Shown piece by piece: positions 48,484 to 60,869 of a stretch of 64,000 bases of DNA. Position 1 is the stretch's first letter. Each line of letters begins with the position of its first letter. The notes under the pieces were generated by a model. That model had not been told where the DNA came from. It was given only the letters and a program-made list of their open reading frames with translations, and did not search any database. This DNA is from Hyperoodon ampullatus. Lineage: Eukaryota > Chordata > Mammalia > Artiodactyla > Ziphiidae. Made by a program: the position numbers and the translations under genes. Location of the stretch: positions 164,798,223 through 164,862,222 of the forward strand of contig OX457058.1 in NCBI GenBank assembly GCA_949752795.1. Reading direction: 5' to 3'.

Positions 48484-49290
48484 GTGATATTGTGATTGAG
48501 AACAAGAAATATGTATTTGGTCTTGGTCTTTCCTGGCACAGGGCTCCTAAAACCCTTGGAATTTCCTGTGATGAGAGCCATAACGGTTATTTTGTTATGT
48601 TAATAAGGTAGCTTTGGGATCACCTAAAGATGGGGGTTGGTTACCAGGGAAACCAACCAGGAATAGAGGGCTGGAACTTTCAGTCCCACCCCACCCCACC
48701 GCCAACCCCCAATTTCCCAGGAGAGGAGAGAGGCTGGAAGTTGACTTGATCACCAATGGCCAACGACTGAATCAATCACGTCTATGTGATGAAACCTCCA
48801 TAAAAACTCAAAAAGGAGGAGATTCAGAGAGCTTCCAGGTTGGTGAACCATAACACTCCACATGCCACCATGCCAGGCCCCAAATGCCCCGGGGACAGAA
48901 GCTCCATGGTTTTTGGACCTCTCCCTGTGTATCTCTTCATCTCACTTTTGATTCATATCTTTAAATATCCTTTGTGATAAACCAGTAATTTAGTGAATAA
49001 GCTGGTTTCCTGAGTTCTGTAAGCCACTCTAACAAATTAATTGAACCCAAGGAAGGAAGATGCTGTGGGAACCTCTGATTTTTAGCCATTCATCAGAAGC
49101 ACGGGTAACAAGCTGAACTTGCAATTGGCATCTAAAGTGGAGGGCAGGCTTGTAGGACTGAGCCCTTAACCTGTGGGATCTGATGCTAATTCCAGACAGA
49201 TAGTGTCAGAATTGAGTTGAACTGTAGGACACCCAGCTGGTGCCAGAGAATTACTTGGTGGTGTGCAGAAAAATCCACACATTGGAATTG
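48484..49290 (+). mobile_element. Ancient endogenous retrovirus LTR, family not named
   Basis: The order GGAATTTCCTGTGATGAGAG, CCATAAAAACTC, GATAAACCAGTAATTTAGTG, GAGTTCTGTAAGCCACTCTA, CCTTAACCTGTGGGATCTGA and GTCAGAATTGAGTTGAACTG is that of a common old mammalian LTR. Edges are approximate and no internal retroviral gene is present, so it looks like a solo LTR. Confidence 0.6.
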
Positions 49291-49688
49291 GCACCAGAAT
49301 CCTTAACTTGTCACTGGGAAACTGATGCACCAAACCTGAAACAATCTTCCTCTAGCCTTCTTGCTATGTGAGATAAGTAAGTGTTAAATTCTCAATCCAC
49401 TGTAAATCAACACTGGGGGCAATGTCCATTTTCATGTTCCACGTAGAAGGACTCCAGCTAGAGTAACACTCCATATCTCTACCCCCGCTGCTCAGCCAGA
49501 CAGTGGCTCACCCAGTGGACTCAGCAGAAGGGACTGAGCTCCCTCGGCTCAGCCTCTTTCATCTCTTGTTTGAAACCATCTGCTGCAGAGAGCTGCACTG
49601 TTTTGCTCTCTATGATGTAGTAAGGTCAGTGGAGCAGACCCTGCCCTCACTGAGGAGGCCTGTGCTACCAACGACCAAGATGGAGTGG

Positions 49689-50212
49689 TAGGCAGATTTT
49701 CTAAGATGACCAGAGAAGATGCCCCCACCCTAATCCCCAGAACCTGTGATATGATGAGCGATTACTCCCATGACTCTGTTATGTTATAGGGCACAGTTCA
49801 CGTAAAGATAGGGAGGTTGTCCACGTGGGTCTGATCTAATCACATGAGCCCTTAAAAGCATAGTGTTTTCTTCAGCTGATGGGAGAGCACAGAGGGGAAG
49901 TCATAGAGATAGAAGAAGTGTTCCATGCTGGTTTTGAAGATGGAGGCCAAGGAATTCAGCCAACCTCAAAGGTAAGAATGGCCCCCACCTGACAACCAGC
50001 AAGGAAACAGGACTCTCAGTCCTACAACCACAGGGAACTATTCTTTGCCAAGACCTGAATGAGTGTGGAAGCAGATTCTTCCCCAGATCCAGAGCCCAGC
50101 CAAGCCTGCCCAGATGTCTCACCTACACAACTATGACATAATAAACGTGTGTTGCTTTCAGCATCTACATTTGTACTAATTTGTTACACAGCAATAGAAA
50201 ACTAATACAGCA
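49689..50212 (+). mobile_element. MaLR-type (MLT1-like) LTR
   Basis: CTAAGATGACC, GGTCTGATCTAATCACATGA, GCCCTTAAAAGCA, GCTGGTTTTGAAGATGGAGG, CAGCAAGGAAACAGGACTCT, AATAAA at 50140-50145 and the terminal GCAATAGAAAACTAATACAG form an ordered LTR pattern. The exact subfamily is not certain. Confidence 0.65.
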
Positions 50213-51030
50213 GGGAAATTCTTCTAATTCAGGATGAAAATGGTTAGTAAGTCCTTTTGGCATCAAAGCTAAAGCTACATTCTCTGATGAGCTTATCAGC
50301 AATAAAGCTGACCTTTTAATCTCCATCTGACTCCTGTGTCTATTTCTCAATTAGTTCTGAACTCCAGAGGGGAAAAAAGAGTTTTCATTTATTCACCCCA
50401 TAAAAACCCCAACAGTCGGGTATTCAGGAATGCTTTTGTCATTTCTATATAGCACAATAAGTCTCCACAATTCTTTAAAACGAGGCTCAGACCTGGAATG
50501 GGATAGAAGAAACCAAATCATATCACCTCAGAATAGAGGCACCTAGATTTTATATTCTATCTTTACTCCAATAAAAATCCTCTCCTTCCTAGAGCTGAGA
50601 GAAAACACACCAGATGAATGGAAAGGCTTAATCAGTGAGCAGGTAAATAAATAAATAAACCTTCCTTGTGGGAACTAAAACTTCACAACCCCAAGCTTTG
50701 TTGGTTTGTACAATTTTCAGTTCTCAAATAATCACCTAAGGGTAACGGGCCTTTTAGATATAGTTTAAATGAAAAGTAAAAAGCTTTGAGATTTTCCACC
50801 AAAACTGCATGCAGCAAGCAAACTGCTGCAGAATCAGTTGTTTGTAGTTTCAGGAAGTGCACCCATGTTCCTCCTGGAACTCAGACTCCCCTTCCACAGC
50901 CCCCTCTGCAAACGCATACATCGTGTGCTGCCAATTCAGTAATATACTGCCTCTCTTTCCTAAAAGACTCCCAGTCTTTGATGGCACTGCAAGGACCTGA
51001 GTGGGCCATCAGCATAAAAATGAAACGTGA

Positions 51031-51368
51031 GGGGCTTCCCTGGTGGTCCAGTGGTAAAGAATCCGCCTTGCAATGCAGGGGACACCCATTCGATCCCTGG
51101 TCGGGAAACTAAGATCCCACATGCCACGGGGTAACTAAGCCCATGCGCCACAACTAGAGAGCCCTCACGCTGCAAACTACAGAGCTCACGTGCTCTTGGA
51201 ACCCATGGCACAACTAGAGAGAAGCCCGTACGCCACAAGGAAGAGCCCGCACACTGCAACAAAAGATCCCGCGTGCCTCAATGAAGATCCCACGTGCCTC
51301 AACGAAGACCTGACGCAGCCAAAAATTAAATAAATAAATAAATAAATAATAAATCTTAAAAAAAAAAA
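51031..51368 (+). mobile_element. CHR-type SINE, older variant
   Basis: GGGGCTTCCCTGGTGGTCCA head and GGTCGGGAAACTAAGATCCC differ from the younger copies. Body repeats ATGCGCCACAACTAGAGAGC; tail (AAAT)n followed by A run. Confidence 0.88.
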
Positions 51369-52034
51369 GAAATGAGATTTTGAAGGCTCTGTCCCAGAGT
51401 CCTGTGAATGATCCATTTGAGAGGCATCTTTAAGGGGAAGAACAGTCCTCTGTACTTGCAGTCCGAAATTCGTATGGGAACTAAGTCCCCAGTTTTGGTA
51501 GCAGATGTCATTAAATGATTGCAACATCTTCCCTCATTTAGAATACAGTAACCAAATTTTATTTTTGCTAAAGGGGGATTTCAAAAGCCTGTAGTCCGAT
51601 CCTTTCTTTCTACAAATAAACTCGGATCTAGAGAAGCTATATAAAGATAGAAATGCCAGATCAGTCATTTCTCCATTTGACTCCTGTTCTTCTGAGTGTT
51701 TAATCCACCAGATTCATTTTTCTCTAAATCAGAAGCCAAGAGGCCACGGCTAAAAGGGTACCTCTGAGAAGTTCAAGACTGCTCTTGGAGACAAGGTTGC
51801 CACATCTGGTTTAGGGAGACGAGCATCTGAGAAGCACAGAAGCTGAGCACTGATGGTTTCCATGGTGACCACGGGGCCCAGGTGCATGTTCTAAGGAGGC
51901 CAGCCAGCATTTTGGGGCAAAGACTGTAGAACATTCCAGGAAAACCCCCATGTCACCGAGCGACTCATGAAATTTGAATGGGTGGCTAGCCTGCCAACAA
52001 GTGCTTCTTTCAGGAGACAGACACACAGCAGCAC

Positions 52035-52180
52035 TGAACTCTGTGTCTGGCCCTGTACCAAGCTCTTTTCCATACATTATTTCATTTAATCATCACCCAG
52101 ACCTTAAATTCAAAGTCCATCTCATTTTGCCGATGAGTAAACTGAGGCAGCTCACCCAAGATCACTGAGCTTATAGAAGG
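52035..52180 (-). repeat. MIR fossil, reverse orientation
   Basis: ATTATTTCATTTAATCATCA, CATTTTGCCGATGAGTAAAC and TGAGGCAGCTCACCCAAGAT are the reversed MIR sequence. Confidence 0.65.
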
Positions 52181-53259
52181 TGGCTCTAAGCCAGCTCTAG
52201 TGCCTTATTCCTCCACTCAACTCTACCAGAATTTCTAAAACTGGTAGCTCTCGAGGGGAGAGCTACCTTGCATTCTTCTAAAGAGAAGTTTATGTCATGA
52301 GTTCTTGTCTCAGAGGGGAAAACAAGCGCAGCCTTAGAACTTACCACTGATCTATCTTTGCCCATCATTGCCAGATTCTGAAAAAGATCTCAAATTATCA
52401 TTTTCAAATATGAAGTCATCATAAGAAATAATTCCCTGAAGAAGGTTTGAAAGACTTGAGAATTATGTCAAAACTGAGAAAGAGAGCAGAAATGACCTAA
52501 CACCTAAGTAAAACTAGTGTTCTGTTAAACTATGTGAACAGGTGTGAGCTAAAGGGCTTTGGAAACCCCAGTCCAATCACCTCTACTCCACATGCCTGTC
52601 ACTGATGCCAGAAATGCCATCTGTAGAAAATAAATTCCTTGAGTTGAGATTTTTGTCCCTTGTTTAAAGGTGAGTATTCTCAAGAGGAAAAACCTAATTA
52701 AGGCAATAGCAATCATCAACACCTTAGTATGAATTAGTATGTTAGTGTACTACTGCTGATGGAGCACTCAGCAGTGGAGGGGGGGCATAAGGAGACAGAT
52801 ACATAGCACAAAGCAATGTCTAGAAAATGCAGGCTTCTGGAAGAGGTCTTAGAAGCCAGGATCAGCCTGAAGATGCTGTGCTTGGAAATAAGTGAAGGAG
52901 CTCCAATAACAAAATGGATGGATTTATAATTCTCTACTTTATTGCCAACACACTAAGGAACCCATCTTCCACCTTTCATAAGAAATTGCGTATGCCTCAC
53001 CTCTTCAGAAAATCCGTGTTGGCAAATCTATACTTAACCCTCTTGTGTTGTGATTCCAGGAAGACCGACAAGAGACAAGAGTTTAGGCACAGTACCTGTG
53101 ACCACCATGGGCCAAAATTAAAAATATGACCATAACATTGAACTATTCCATTAAAAGTGATAATGATACAATAACACCCTGGTAATTCCTTCTGGATCCT
53201 GTCAGGCTAAAGCCAACTGGATCACAGAGGTTAGGGTTTAAATAGATGGCAGTACTCAC

Positions 53260-53420
53260 TCGAAAGACCTTCTCCACTCTTGCAATGCTCTTCCCAAAAA
53301 TGGTTCCAAGTTGGTCTCCAATTCCAGCCAATAAGAAACCAAAGAGTGGAATTCCAAAGATGGCATATAAAATGCAAAAGATTTTGCCTCCTTCAGTGCT
53401 TGGAGCAATATTCCCATACC
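53260..53420 (-). CDS. KCNK10: KCNK10 (TREK-2) coding exon, end of pore 1 and TM2 (probably exon 4)
   Basis: This 161-base exon encodes 53 whole codons plus two bases of a split glycine codon. Read on the minus strand it starts [15 protein letters not shown] and ends [10 protein letters not shown]. The split codon and the next two residues form the GYG selectivity filter of the first pore loop. The hydrophobic run [20 protein letters not shown] is TM2, leading into the cytoplasmic TM2-TM3 loop. The acceptor is ...TTTCTCACCAG at 53421 onward and the donor is CGA|GTGAGT at 53259. KCNK10 is a dimeric background K+ channel of the plasma membrane, opened by stretch, lipids, heat and intracellular acid. 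The close paralogue KCNK2 is less likely, because the following exons match TREK-2 wording. Exon number is inferred by counting back from the last exon of a seven-exon gene. Confidence 0.95.
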
Positions 53421-54111
53421 CTGGTGAGAAATATTAAAAAGAGAGAGGGAGAATGGTGAGACGCCAGAGAAATTACAGCACTGAACGAAAGAATCCGGAC
53501 TTCTTAAAGGGATTCTCCATTCCCCGCCCCTCTCCACTTCATGAGTTTTAGGAGCAGAACTTCATTTCCAAGGCCCTATAAAATTCAGAACATTGTTCCA
53601 TTGCTTCTCTTCCTTCTCTCCCTGTAAATACTTTCAAAAGGATCCAGGTTTCCAGGATCTTATTGTGTTTCGTTAGATCACCCAGAATTGCATTTCTGAT
53701 GGGAAATGGTACAACCCATTTCAGAAACATCAGATATCTAGGATGTGTCTGGTTTAGGGATGCTGAACAGCTGAGAAGGGTTCAGCATTGCCTTTTTTAG
53801 ATTTAAAAAGAGCTTCTCCCTTACAGCCTCATCCCATGGCCACCCCCTCCACCTGACAGGCTGTGGTTGTCTCCAGCATTTGCCTTCTTAGGGTGATGGG
53901 TGCTCCACATTAAGGAGGATGTGTGGTCTAGTACAAATTCAGAGAGGACCCATGGATCATACAGCCCTACCCTGGGAAAACAGTAAAGAGTGGAGGACGG
54001 AAGACTTTGTGCTCTTGCTCACACTGACAGTGATGGTTGGCTCTGCCCGGATCTCTTTTTCTCTTTCCTGGGAACTCCGTATCAACTGAGTCCTGCCTCT
54101 CCTCCCACAGA

Positions 54112-54993
54112 CTTCCTTTTTTTTTTTTTTTAACATCTTTTTTGGAGTATAATTGCTTTACAATGGTGTGTTAGTTTCTGCTTTATAACAAAGTGAATCA
54201 GTTATACATATACATATGTTCCCATATCTCTTCCCTCTTGCATCTCCCTCCCTCCCACCCTCCCTATCCCTCCCCTCTAGGTGGTCACAAAGCACCAAGC
54301 TGATCTCCCTGTGCTATGCGGCTGCTTCCCACTAGCTATCTATTTTACGTTTGGTAGTGTATATATGTCCATGCCACTCTCTCACTTTGTCCCAGCTTAT
54401 CCTTCCCCCTCCCCATCTCCTCAAGTCCATTCTCAAGTAGGTCTGTGTCTTTATTCCTGTCTTGCCCCTAGGTTCTTCATGACCGTTTTTTTTTTTTTTT
54501 TAGATTCCATATATATGTGTTAGCATACGGTATTTGTTTTTCTCTTTCTGACTTACTTCACTCTGTACAACAGACTGTAGGTCCATCCACCTCACTACAA
54601 ATAACTCAATTTCGTTTCTTTTTATGGCTGAGTAATATTCCATTGTATATATGTGCCACACCTTCTTTATCCATTCATCTGTCTATGGACACTTAGGTCA
54701 CTTCCATGTCCTGGCTATTGTAAACAGAGCTGCAATGAACATTTTGGTACATGACTCTTTTTGAATTATGGTTCTCTCAGGGTATATGCCCAGGAGTGGG
54801 ATTGCTGGGTCGTATGGTAGTTCCATTTTTAGTTTTTTAAGAAACCTCCATACTGTTCTCCATAGTGGCTGTATCAATTTACATTCCCACCAACAGTGCA
54901 AGAGGGTTCCCTTTTCTCCACACCCTCTCCAGCATTTATTGTTTGTAGATTTTTTGATGATGGCCATCCTGACCAGTGTGAGATGATATCCCA
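54112..54993 (-). mobile_element. 5'-truncated L1 with ORF2 C-terminal remnant
   Basis: A T run at about 54117-54132 begins the reverse complement of an L1 3' end. On the minus strand the ORF2 cysteine region is still open ([19 protein letters not shown]) up to 54994. A frame break lies downstream. Flanks TCCCACAGACTTCC and TCCCACTCACTTCT are similar and may be a degraded target duplication. It lies 0.7 kb from the TM2 exon, in sense orientation to KCNK10. Confidence 0.93.
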
Positions 54994-56419
54994 CTCACTT
55001 CTTGCACCAAGGATTATCAGGCACTAAATAAATGTTTGTTGGTGGAATGGATGTTTAAATACAAAAGAATCCTTTTATAGCCAGGCCTATTCATATGTTA
55101 TGTCAAATAGTGCTTTGAAAACACCAACACCTGCATTCTCAAGAGTTCTGCAATTACGTAAGTAACTCATGTCTAGTGAGTATTCGGCTTACTCTGTATG
55201 ACGGGAAGAAAGTGGTGCTGGAAGAAAGAGGCTTATAGCATTAGCACAAATTATACAGAGATGAGACTCTAAATTACTTGTTACTCACTTTCATGCCAAT
55301 GAATCTTGCAGTATTATGCCAACTAGTGTCTAGATAGTCACCTAACTATTCTCCCATATAGGGCAACTCATGTGGAGCCTATTTCTAAATCCATGCAAGA
55401 AGTGAGTTATTGGGCTCATGGCTTACCGGCATTTGGGGGATGCAACAGAGTAAAGATAATGTTGATGGTTGGTCCATCATTCATCCTCCTATAGACCTGG
55501 AGAACTCACTGCTGCTTTCTGCCTTTGGGTGATGAGTCACCTGGTTATTTTCCCTTTCAATTTTCCAGTCACAATCATTCAAACCTCTTATCACAAATCA
55601 TCTAAATTATAGCTTCTATTTCTTAAATGACTGTTCAGGCAAGCCTTCCTAATCTTGCATTTCTTTTACTCACCATGAATTTTGATTTAGTTGTGAAAAA
55701 AAAAAAAAAGGCTCTCAGAACTTTTTTCAGTGTTTTCAGGAACTTGGACAAAATCATTTTGTAAGCATTTCCCTCTAGAATAATCCAATTTACATTAAGA
55801 TAGCCCTATTAAAAAAGGAATAAATGTGCCTATACAGCTCCACTTTATGCAGAGTTATGGTGACTCTTGGAAATATTCTGGTAATTTGTAGAAATATTTA
55901 TCACTCTTGCTTGACTGTCTCATAATTGCCTGATTACTGTCAAGGAATATAGGTTTTCTTTTAGTCTGAATATCTCAGAAAGAAGCACACTGCAGACACA
56001 GGCAGACACACTGAGGCTTTGAACCTGCTTAATAGGCCTCTTATTAGCCCTAACAGGGGCTGCACCCCTTCCTCCAGCTTTTAGAGAGGATCTCTCCCAC
56101 CACTTGGGGAAGGATTGTGCTCAGGGGACATTCCAGTGTCATCTTAGGAGCTTGAGAGAAAAGTAGGAAGATGAGCCTCGAATCCAATACCACCTCCTTC
56201 TACCTGGTTGGCCTTAGGCTTGCTTCACCTCTCCAATCCTAGTATTAGAGGGGTTCGAGGACAACATGGGGAAAATCAGTGAACTGTAAAGTGCTATACC
56301 AATGTAAAGGGTTAGTAGTAGTATGACAATCAGCTCCTTACTTGTTCAGTGTTTCACAGACTAGACACTAAAATAAAATTAGAGCAAAGTTTTGGGCACT
56401 AGTGAAGTAATATTCCAAT

Positions 56420-56913
56420 TGTAACAGGGAAGAGCCAAATCTGACTCCATGTTGGATCTGTTTCTTTTACTTTAACCTTTGCTTCCTGTTGCTTTTGTTC
56501 ACTAAAAGGATAGCATCTGTACACAATGGCCTGCCTCAGGGAACCCTGCCCCTCTGCCTGAATGTTAAACCCAAGTGCCTTTGCTCAGGGAAACAGCCAG
56601 ACCCTGTCCACCTGTGGATGGCTGCAAGAAAGAAGAAATTAAAACATCCCCACCCTGAGGCTGGCCATTTCAGGGAACATTTGCAAGTCTTACAGCCTTT
56701 TTACTTTACTTCCTCGTCTCCTCCCCCTCTCTGTTCTATAAAAGACACTGGCATCCAAACCCCGATAAGATGGTTTACTGGAGACACTTGTCTGCCATCT
56801 TCTCGGTCTGCCTTTCGGAACAAAGTCGAAGTCGTTATTCCTTGCCTCAACACCTCGTCTCTGATTTATTGGCCTGTCCTGCGACAAGCAGAGCGAGCTT
56901 GGACTTGATAACA
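56420..56913 (+). mobile_element. Solo LTR of an ERV1-like endogenous retrovirus
   Basis: The 494-base unit begins TGTAACAGGGAAGAGCC and ends GGACTTGATAACA, with short imperfect inverted ends (TG...CA). TATAAAAG at 56737-56744 would be the U3 promoter box, and a pyrimidine-rich segment (TCCTCGTCTCCTCCCCCTCT) precedes it. Flanking CAAT and AAAT could be a 4-base target duplication with one mismatch. No gag, pol or env sequence adjoins it. Confidence 0.6.
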
Positions 56914-56997
56914 AAATCAGTCTTTAAATATATTTCAGGCCATCAGTTCACATCGGACATAAAGTAACTGCTGTTCTTGAGTAATGCTGTATTTTTT

Positions 56998-57023
56998 GTG
57001 TGTGTGTATGTGTGTGTGTGTGT
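56998..57023 (+). repeat. (TG)n microsatellite, interrupted
   Basis: TG units interrupted by TATG. Confidence 0.9.
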
Positions 57024-57259
57024 ATCTGTGTCCCCTGCCTCTGATGAACTATATGGAAAGATGGTTCTCCAGTTTGACCCTCAACCCTGTTACTCTGAGA
57101 AAATTCCAAAAGTTACATTTTAGAGCTTTGCTCTAAACAGTAAACAACAAGAGGGCCACATTCCTGGATTTTTGCCTCTTTTTGTACTGGGTCTGCTAGA
57201 CTTCCCTGCCCATCCTTCCAGAAGGCTTGATAGAACTTTGAAGTAAGGTATAACAGTGG

Positions 57260-57490
57260 CTCTAGAACTCGAGACTGCAGGGATACCTGTTCTGATTCTT
57301 CCACTTACTAACTCTCAGATCTTGGGCAATTTACCTTTCTGCCTCGCTTTCCGTGACTGAATGATGGAGCTATTAATAGCACCTACCTTATAGCTTAAAG
57401 AGTTACATGTGAAGCATGAGTAACCTGTGGAGATTAAATACATGTGAAGCATGATGCAAAGAATAAGCCCTCAGTAAGGATCCACTATTA
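57260..57490 (+). repeat. MIR SINE fossil
   Basis: TTCTTCCACTTACTAACTC, CTTGGGCAATTTACCTTTCT, AATAGCACCTACCTTATAGC and a late AATAAGCCCTCAGTAAGG end. Confidence 0.7.
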
Positions 57491-58299
57491 TCATCTTGCC
57501 TCAGGTTTTCTGTGGGAAGGAATCGTTTCTAAGCTACGGGTCTCCAGGAAAATTAAGCCCCAGGAGAAAACAGGGTTGGTTCCTGTTTTCCCTCCGGAAA
57601 CGCCACTGTTCTCCTACAGCACCAGGACAAAAGACAAAATGCCTGTGCCCCAGGCTGGGCTGACTCAACGGCTTGGGTGGGCCCACAGCTGGCTTTGGGG
57701 TGTGGGTATGCATGGGGCAGCAAAGGCTGGGAAGTGAGAGGCAGCTGTTCAGGAAGAACTAGCCCAGGACATTAGAGCTGGATTTCATAAAGCAGAAGAA
57801 GTCCCAGGAGCTCCTCCACCAACTGGCTTCTGGTGACTTTTGGCAGGAGATGACCAGCCCAGAGAGAACATTCTGTGGTGAATGAGAAGGACCAAGGCAG
57901 TGCTTAGCTCTGGTCACCCCGGGCTAGAAAACAGCCCAAGCCCTTTCCAAAGAGAAAGCTGGTGTTTCAAGAGGACTCAGGCCTGAGTAGTGCACATGAA
58001 ACTCTTCCATTTACTGTTTACATGCCAAAGTCAAATCTTGGGCAAACCATGTGCTATTCAGCTCTGGTATTTGGTTTACAGTACATGTTCTCAAAGCCTA
58101 CTGTCTGTGCATTTATGGGCGTGTGGCCTGTGCAGTCACACGGAGCCCCACACTTAGAAGGGCCCCATGCTTGGTTTAATGCTCTGCCCTTGCCATTTTG
58201 TCCTTCTTAATCTTTTTTTTTTTTTTTAGAAAAAGACTGAATTTTCATTTTGCACTGGGCCTTGTGCCTTATGTAGCTGGTCCTGGTGAATAAAGCTAG

Positions 58300-58490
58300 G
58301 CTCCATGGCTTACTGACCTTGAGATACTGAACAAGCTACTTGACATCCTTGGGTCTCAGTCTTCTCATTAGTAAAATAAGGCAAATAAGAGTACCTACCT
58401 CATGCAGTTAACGTGAAACTAAGTGAGATAACGTATGTGGAGCACAGTTCCTGGCACCTAGTAAGCACCGAGTAAGTGTTAGCCGCAGTG
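58300..58490 (+). repeat. MIR SINE fossil
   Basis: CCTTGGGTCTCAGTCTTCTC, AGTACCTACCTCATGCAGTT and CAGTTCCTGGCACCTAGTAA in MIR order. Confidence 0.75.
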
Positions 58491-58694
58491 ACAGCTATTC
58501 CCAAAGCCATGGGCTAAACATCCAATCCAAGTGCTAGGCAAGTAGAAATAGCTGCCTCGGTACCTTGGCAAGTACAGTTCTTAACTGAGGCCACCAGGCA
58601 AGGAACACAGTTACTGACTACCGTCTGGGACCTGATGAGGGGCTCTCTAGGATATGGGTAGAGCCAAGTGACTTAATCCAAAAATGCCTCAAAT

Positions 58695-58825
58695 GGGGAA
58701 TTTCCTGGCAGTCCAGCAGTTAAGACTCTGCACTTACACTGCAGGGGGCATGGGTTCCATCCCTGATCGGGGAAATAAGATCCCACATGCCATGCAGTGT
58801 GGCCAAGACAAAAAAAAAAAAAAAA
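58695..58825 (+). mobile_element. Old short tRNA-Glu SINE related to CHR
   Basis: GGGAATTTCCTGGCAGTCCA head, GTTCCATCCCTGATCGGGGA B-box region, CCACATGCCATGCAGTGTGG and an A run. It lacks the CHR-specific 3' half. Flanks AAAAATGCCTC and AAAAAGTGCCTC are near-identical. Confidence 0.85.
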
Positions 58826-59349
58826 GTGCCTCCAAGACGAAATCTAATTGCATTCCATAGCTGTTGGTGAGAACTCAATCATTTTCTGCCCTTCCACAAG
58901 TGATGGTTTGTGGGAAAGAATCTGCACACAGGAGTATCATTCCTCCAGCTTAGAAAAACTAGGTGCTGGAGACCCACCAGCAGAGTCAACAATTGAGGCA
59001 GGTGGGACCTTCTCACATAAGAATTAGTTACTGAGAAAGGGAACAGGGTGCACAGTGACCTCAACAAAGACAGCAGTCTAGTCTTCTGGCATGGCTCCTG
59101 GTTTGGAGAAGAGCCTGAGTGTTCTCCCTTTTGCCATACACTTGTAGATCTTTCTGTATATCTGAGCACAAGAAAAACTTACTTAAAAAAAAAAAGAAGC
59201 TTTGATATTTTCATATAAAAGGGACCTCTGATACTGAGTAATAGCACTGCTTTTCAGGAAAAGACTATTATTCCTAAGATCTCTCTAACACATTCTAAAT
59301 AATGAGCACATTTTTGTGTGTCTGAATAGTACATAGTACATAGTACTCA

Positions 59350-59690
59350 AGAGAGTCTTTCTGGAGAGCAATTTGGCAAGCCTTTAAAAGGTCCAGGCCC
59401 TTTGACACAGCAAGCCCTGGGGGATCTTTCCAAGGAAACAGCCAGAGATGAAGATCACCATTCATGAACAAAGATTTTCATCGTGATGTTACACTATCAC
59501 ATAAGTAAAAACTGAGTAAGACTCCAACAACATGTGATGACAGCATTGATAGTAGAGCCAATGGAACCCATCAAAGCTTATGTTTTTTCAAAGAACCTTA
59601 GTAATATGGGAAAATGTTTACCGAATTATGTCACACATTATGCGAAACCAAGCAAGCATGCTAATGTATGCTTATTTCACAAATAATGAA
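59350..59690 (+). repeat. Old L1 fragment
   Basis: GAGAGCAATTTGGCAAGCCT, GGCCCTTTGACACAGCAAGC and the later GGGAAAATGTTTACC are in the order of the ORF2-to-3' UTR part of older L1s. Confidence 0.5.
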
Positions 59691-60869
59691 AACGTTCCTC
59701 AGCTCCAGCTGCTCTACTGCCTGTGTCCTAAATGATGGAAAATTTCTCAGCAAGAACGGGAAGAATTAGCAGGCTCTTAGTTTTCTTATAAGCCTTGCTA
59801 CCACTTGTGATGAATGAATTTATCACTAAATAACTGGGGAAAAAACCTTATTTCCTCACTTCATTATTCTTACTAACATTGTACTTATGTTTTCTTTAGA
59901 ATTCTCTATGGTATGACTCTCTAAAGACCCTCCGCCCTGGAGCCAAAATTTAGCCAGCTAAATGGTGTTCAACTCACAACACATTATTTTTCAATTAAGA
60001 CAAAGTAAAAGAGAAAATAGCATTTTCTCCATTGAATAGTAAAGGACCCAATCTCTAACATTAACACTGAGCCATGATACTGAAGTGGACTTGTGGTTTG
60101 GGTTGGGTTTTATTTTTGTTTGTTTTTGCTTTACGCTTGTTTTGTAGTAGTTTCCTGTTCAGCCTCCACCTTCTTTCATATTTTGGGAAAGGTCTCTGTC
60201 CTTTGCCCAGATATGACACAGTGTCCTGCCTCTCACTATAGAGGCAACAGCATCCCAGGTTGCCAGGACACCAGCATATGAACTTAGGGGCTTACCTAAT
60301 AGGAAGCTCTAAGACTTTAAATCAAGAGCAAGTAGCCCAAAGAAGGTGGGGGATGGCAGCTGCAGTGGCCAGCAGGGTCAGGCACTGGCTGAGGTCAGAG
60401 GATACTTACTGGACCTCTGTGATCTCTGAGCCATAAGTGTGCATTGGTTAGAATTTTTCAGACTTAGGCGTGATAAAACCCAATGCACACTCACTTAAGA
60501 AAAAAGAGAAATGCTCAGACCCCAGTAAATAGCAGGATATTTAACATTTATTTCTTAATTCTTCATGTGTTTCTTCATTCCAAGCTCAAAGGATGCAAGC
60601 TGGACCCTGCTTATCACTCCTCTTTTGTTACTCTGCTTCTTTAGTGTTAGCTGAATTCTAGGCAGAAAAACCCTCAAGGGACGAAAATGAATGGTAGGGT
60701 CCCAGGCTTATCCTTTTCCCAATTTACATCCAGTAAGAAAGAGAAGTCACTTCCTCCAAAGCTCAAGCAAAAGCCCAGGAATTGACTTGCTTATCGGCCT
60801 AATCCAGATCTCATGTCTGTCTCTGAACTCAGGGCTGTGGCCACGCACATGCAAGGCACTGGATTTCTT

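Larger units (their letters stand above)
17056..53259 (-). other. KCNK10: KCNK10 36-kb intron, retroelement-rich
   Basis: This intron separates the TM2 exon from the TM3/pore 2 exon. It holds the near-intact L1 (24794-31415), several L1 3' ends, six CHR SINEs, two LTRs, MER5-like DNA-transposon remnants and L2 and MIR fossils, listed separately. Stretches with nothing I can assign include 17731-19609, 22271-24378, 31811-35239, 37826-39479 (apart from AT-rich tracts), 41592-43684 (apart from an AT-rich simple repeat), 45241-46463 and 50213-53259 outside the listed repeats. Confidence 0.85.
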
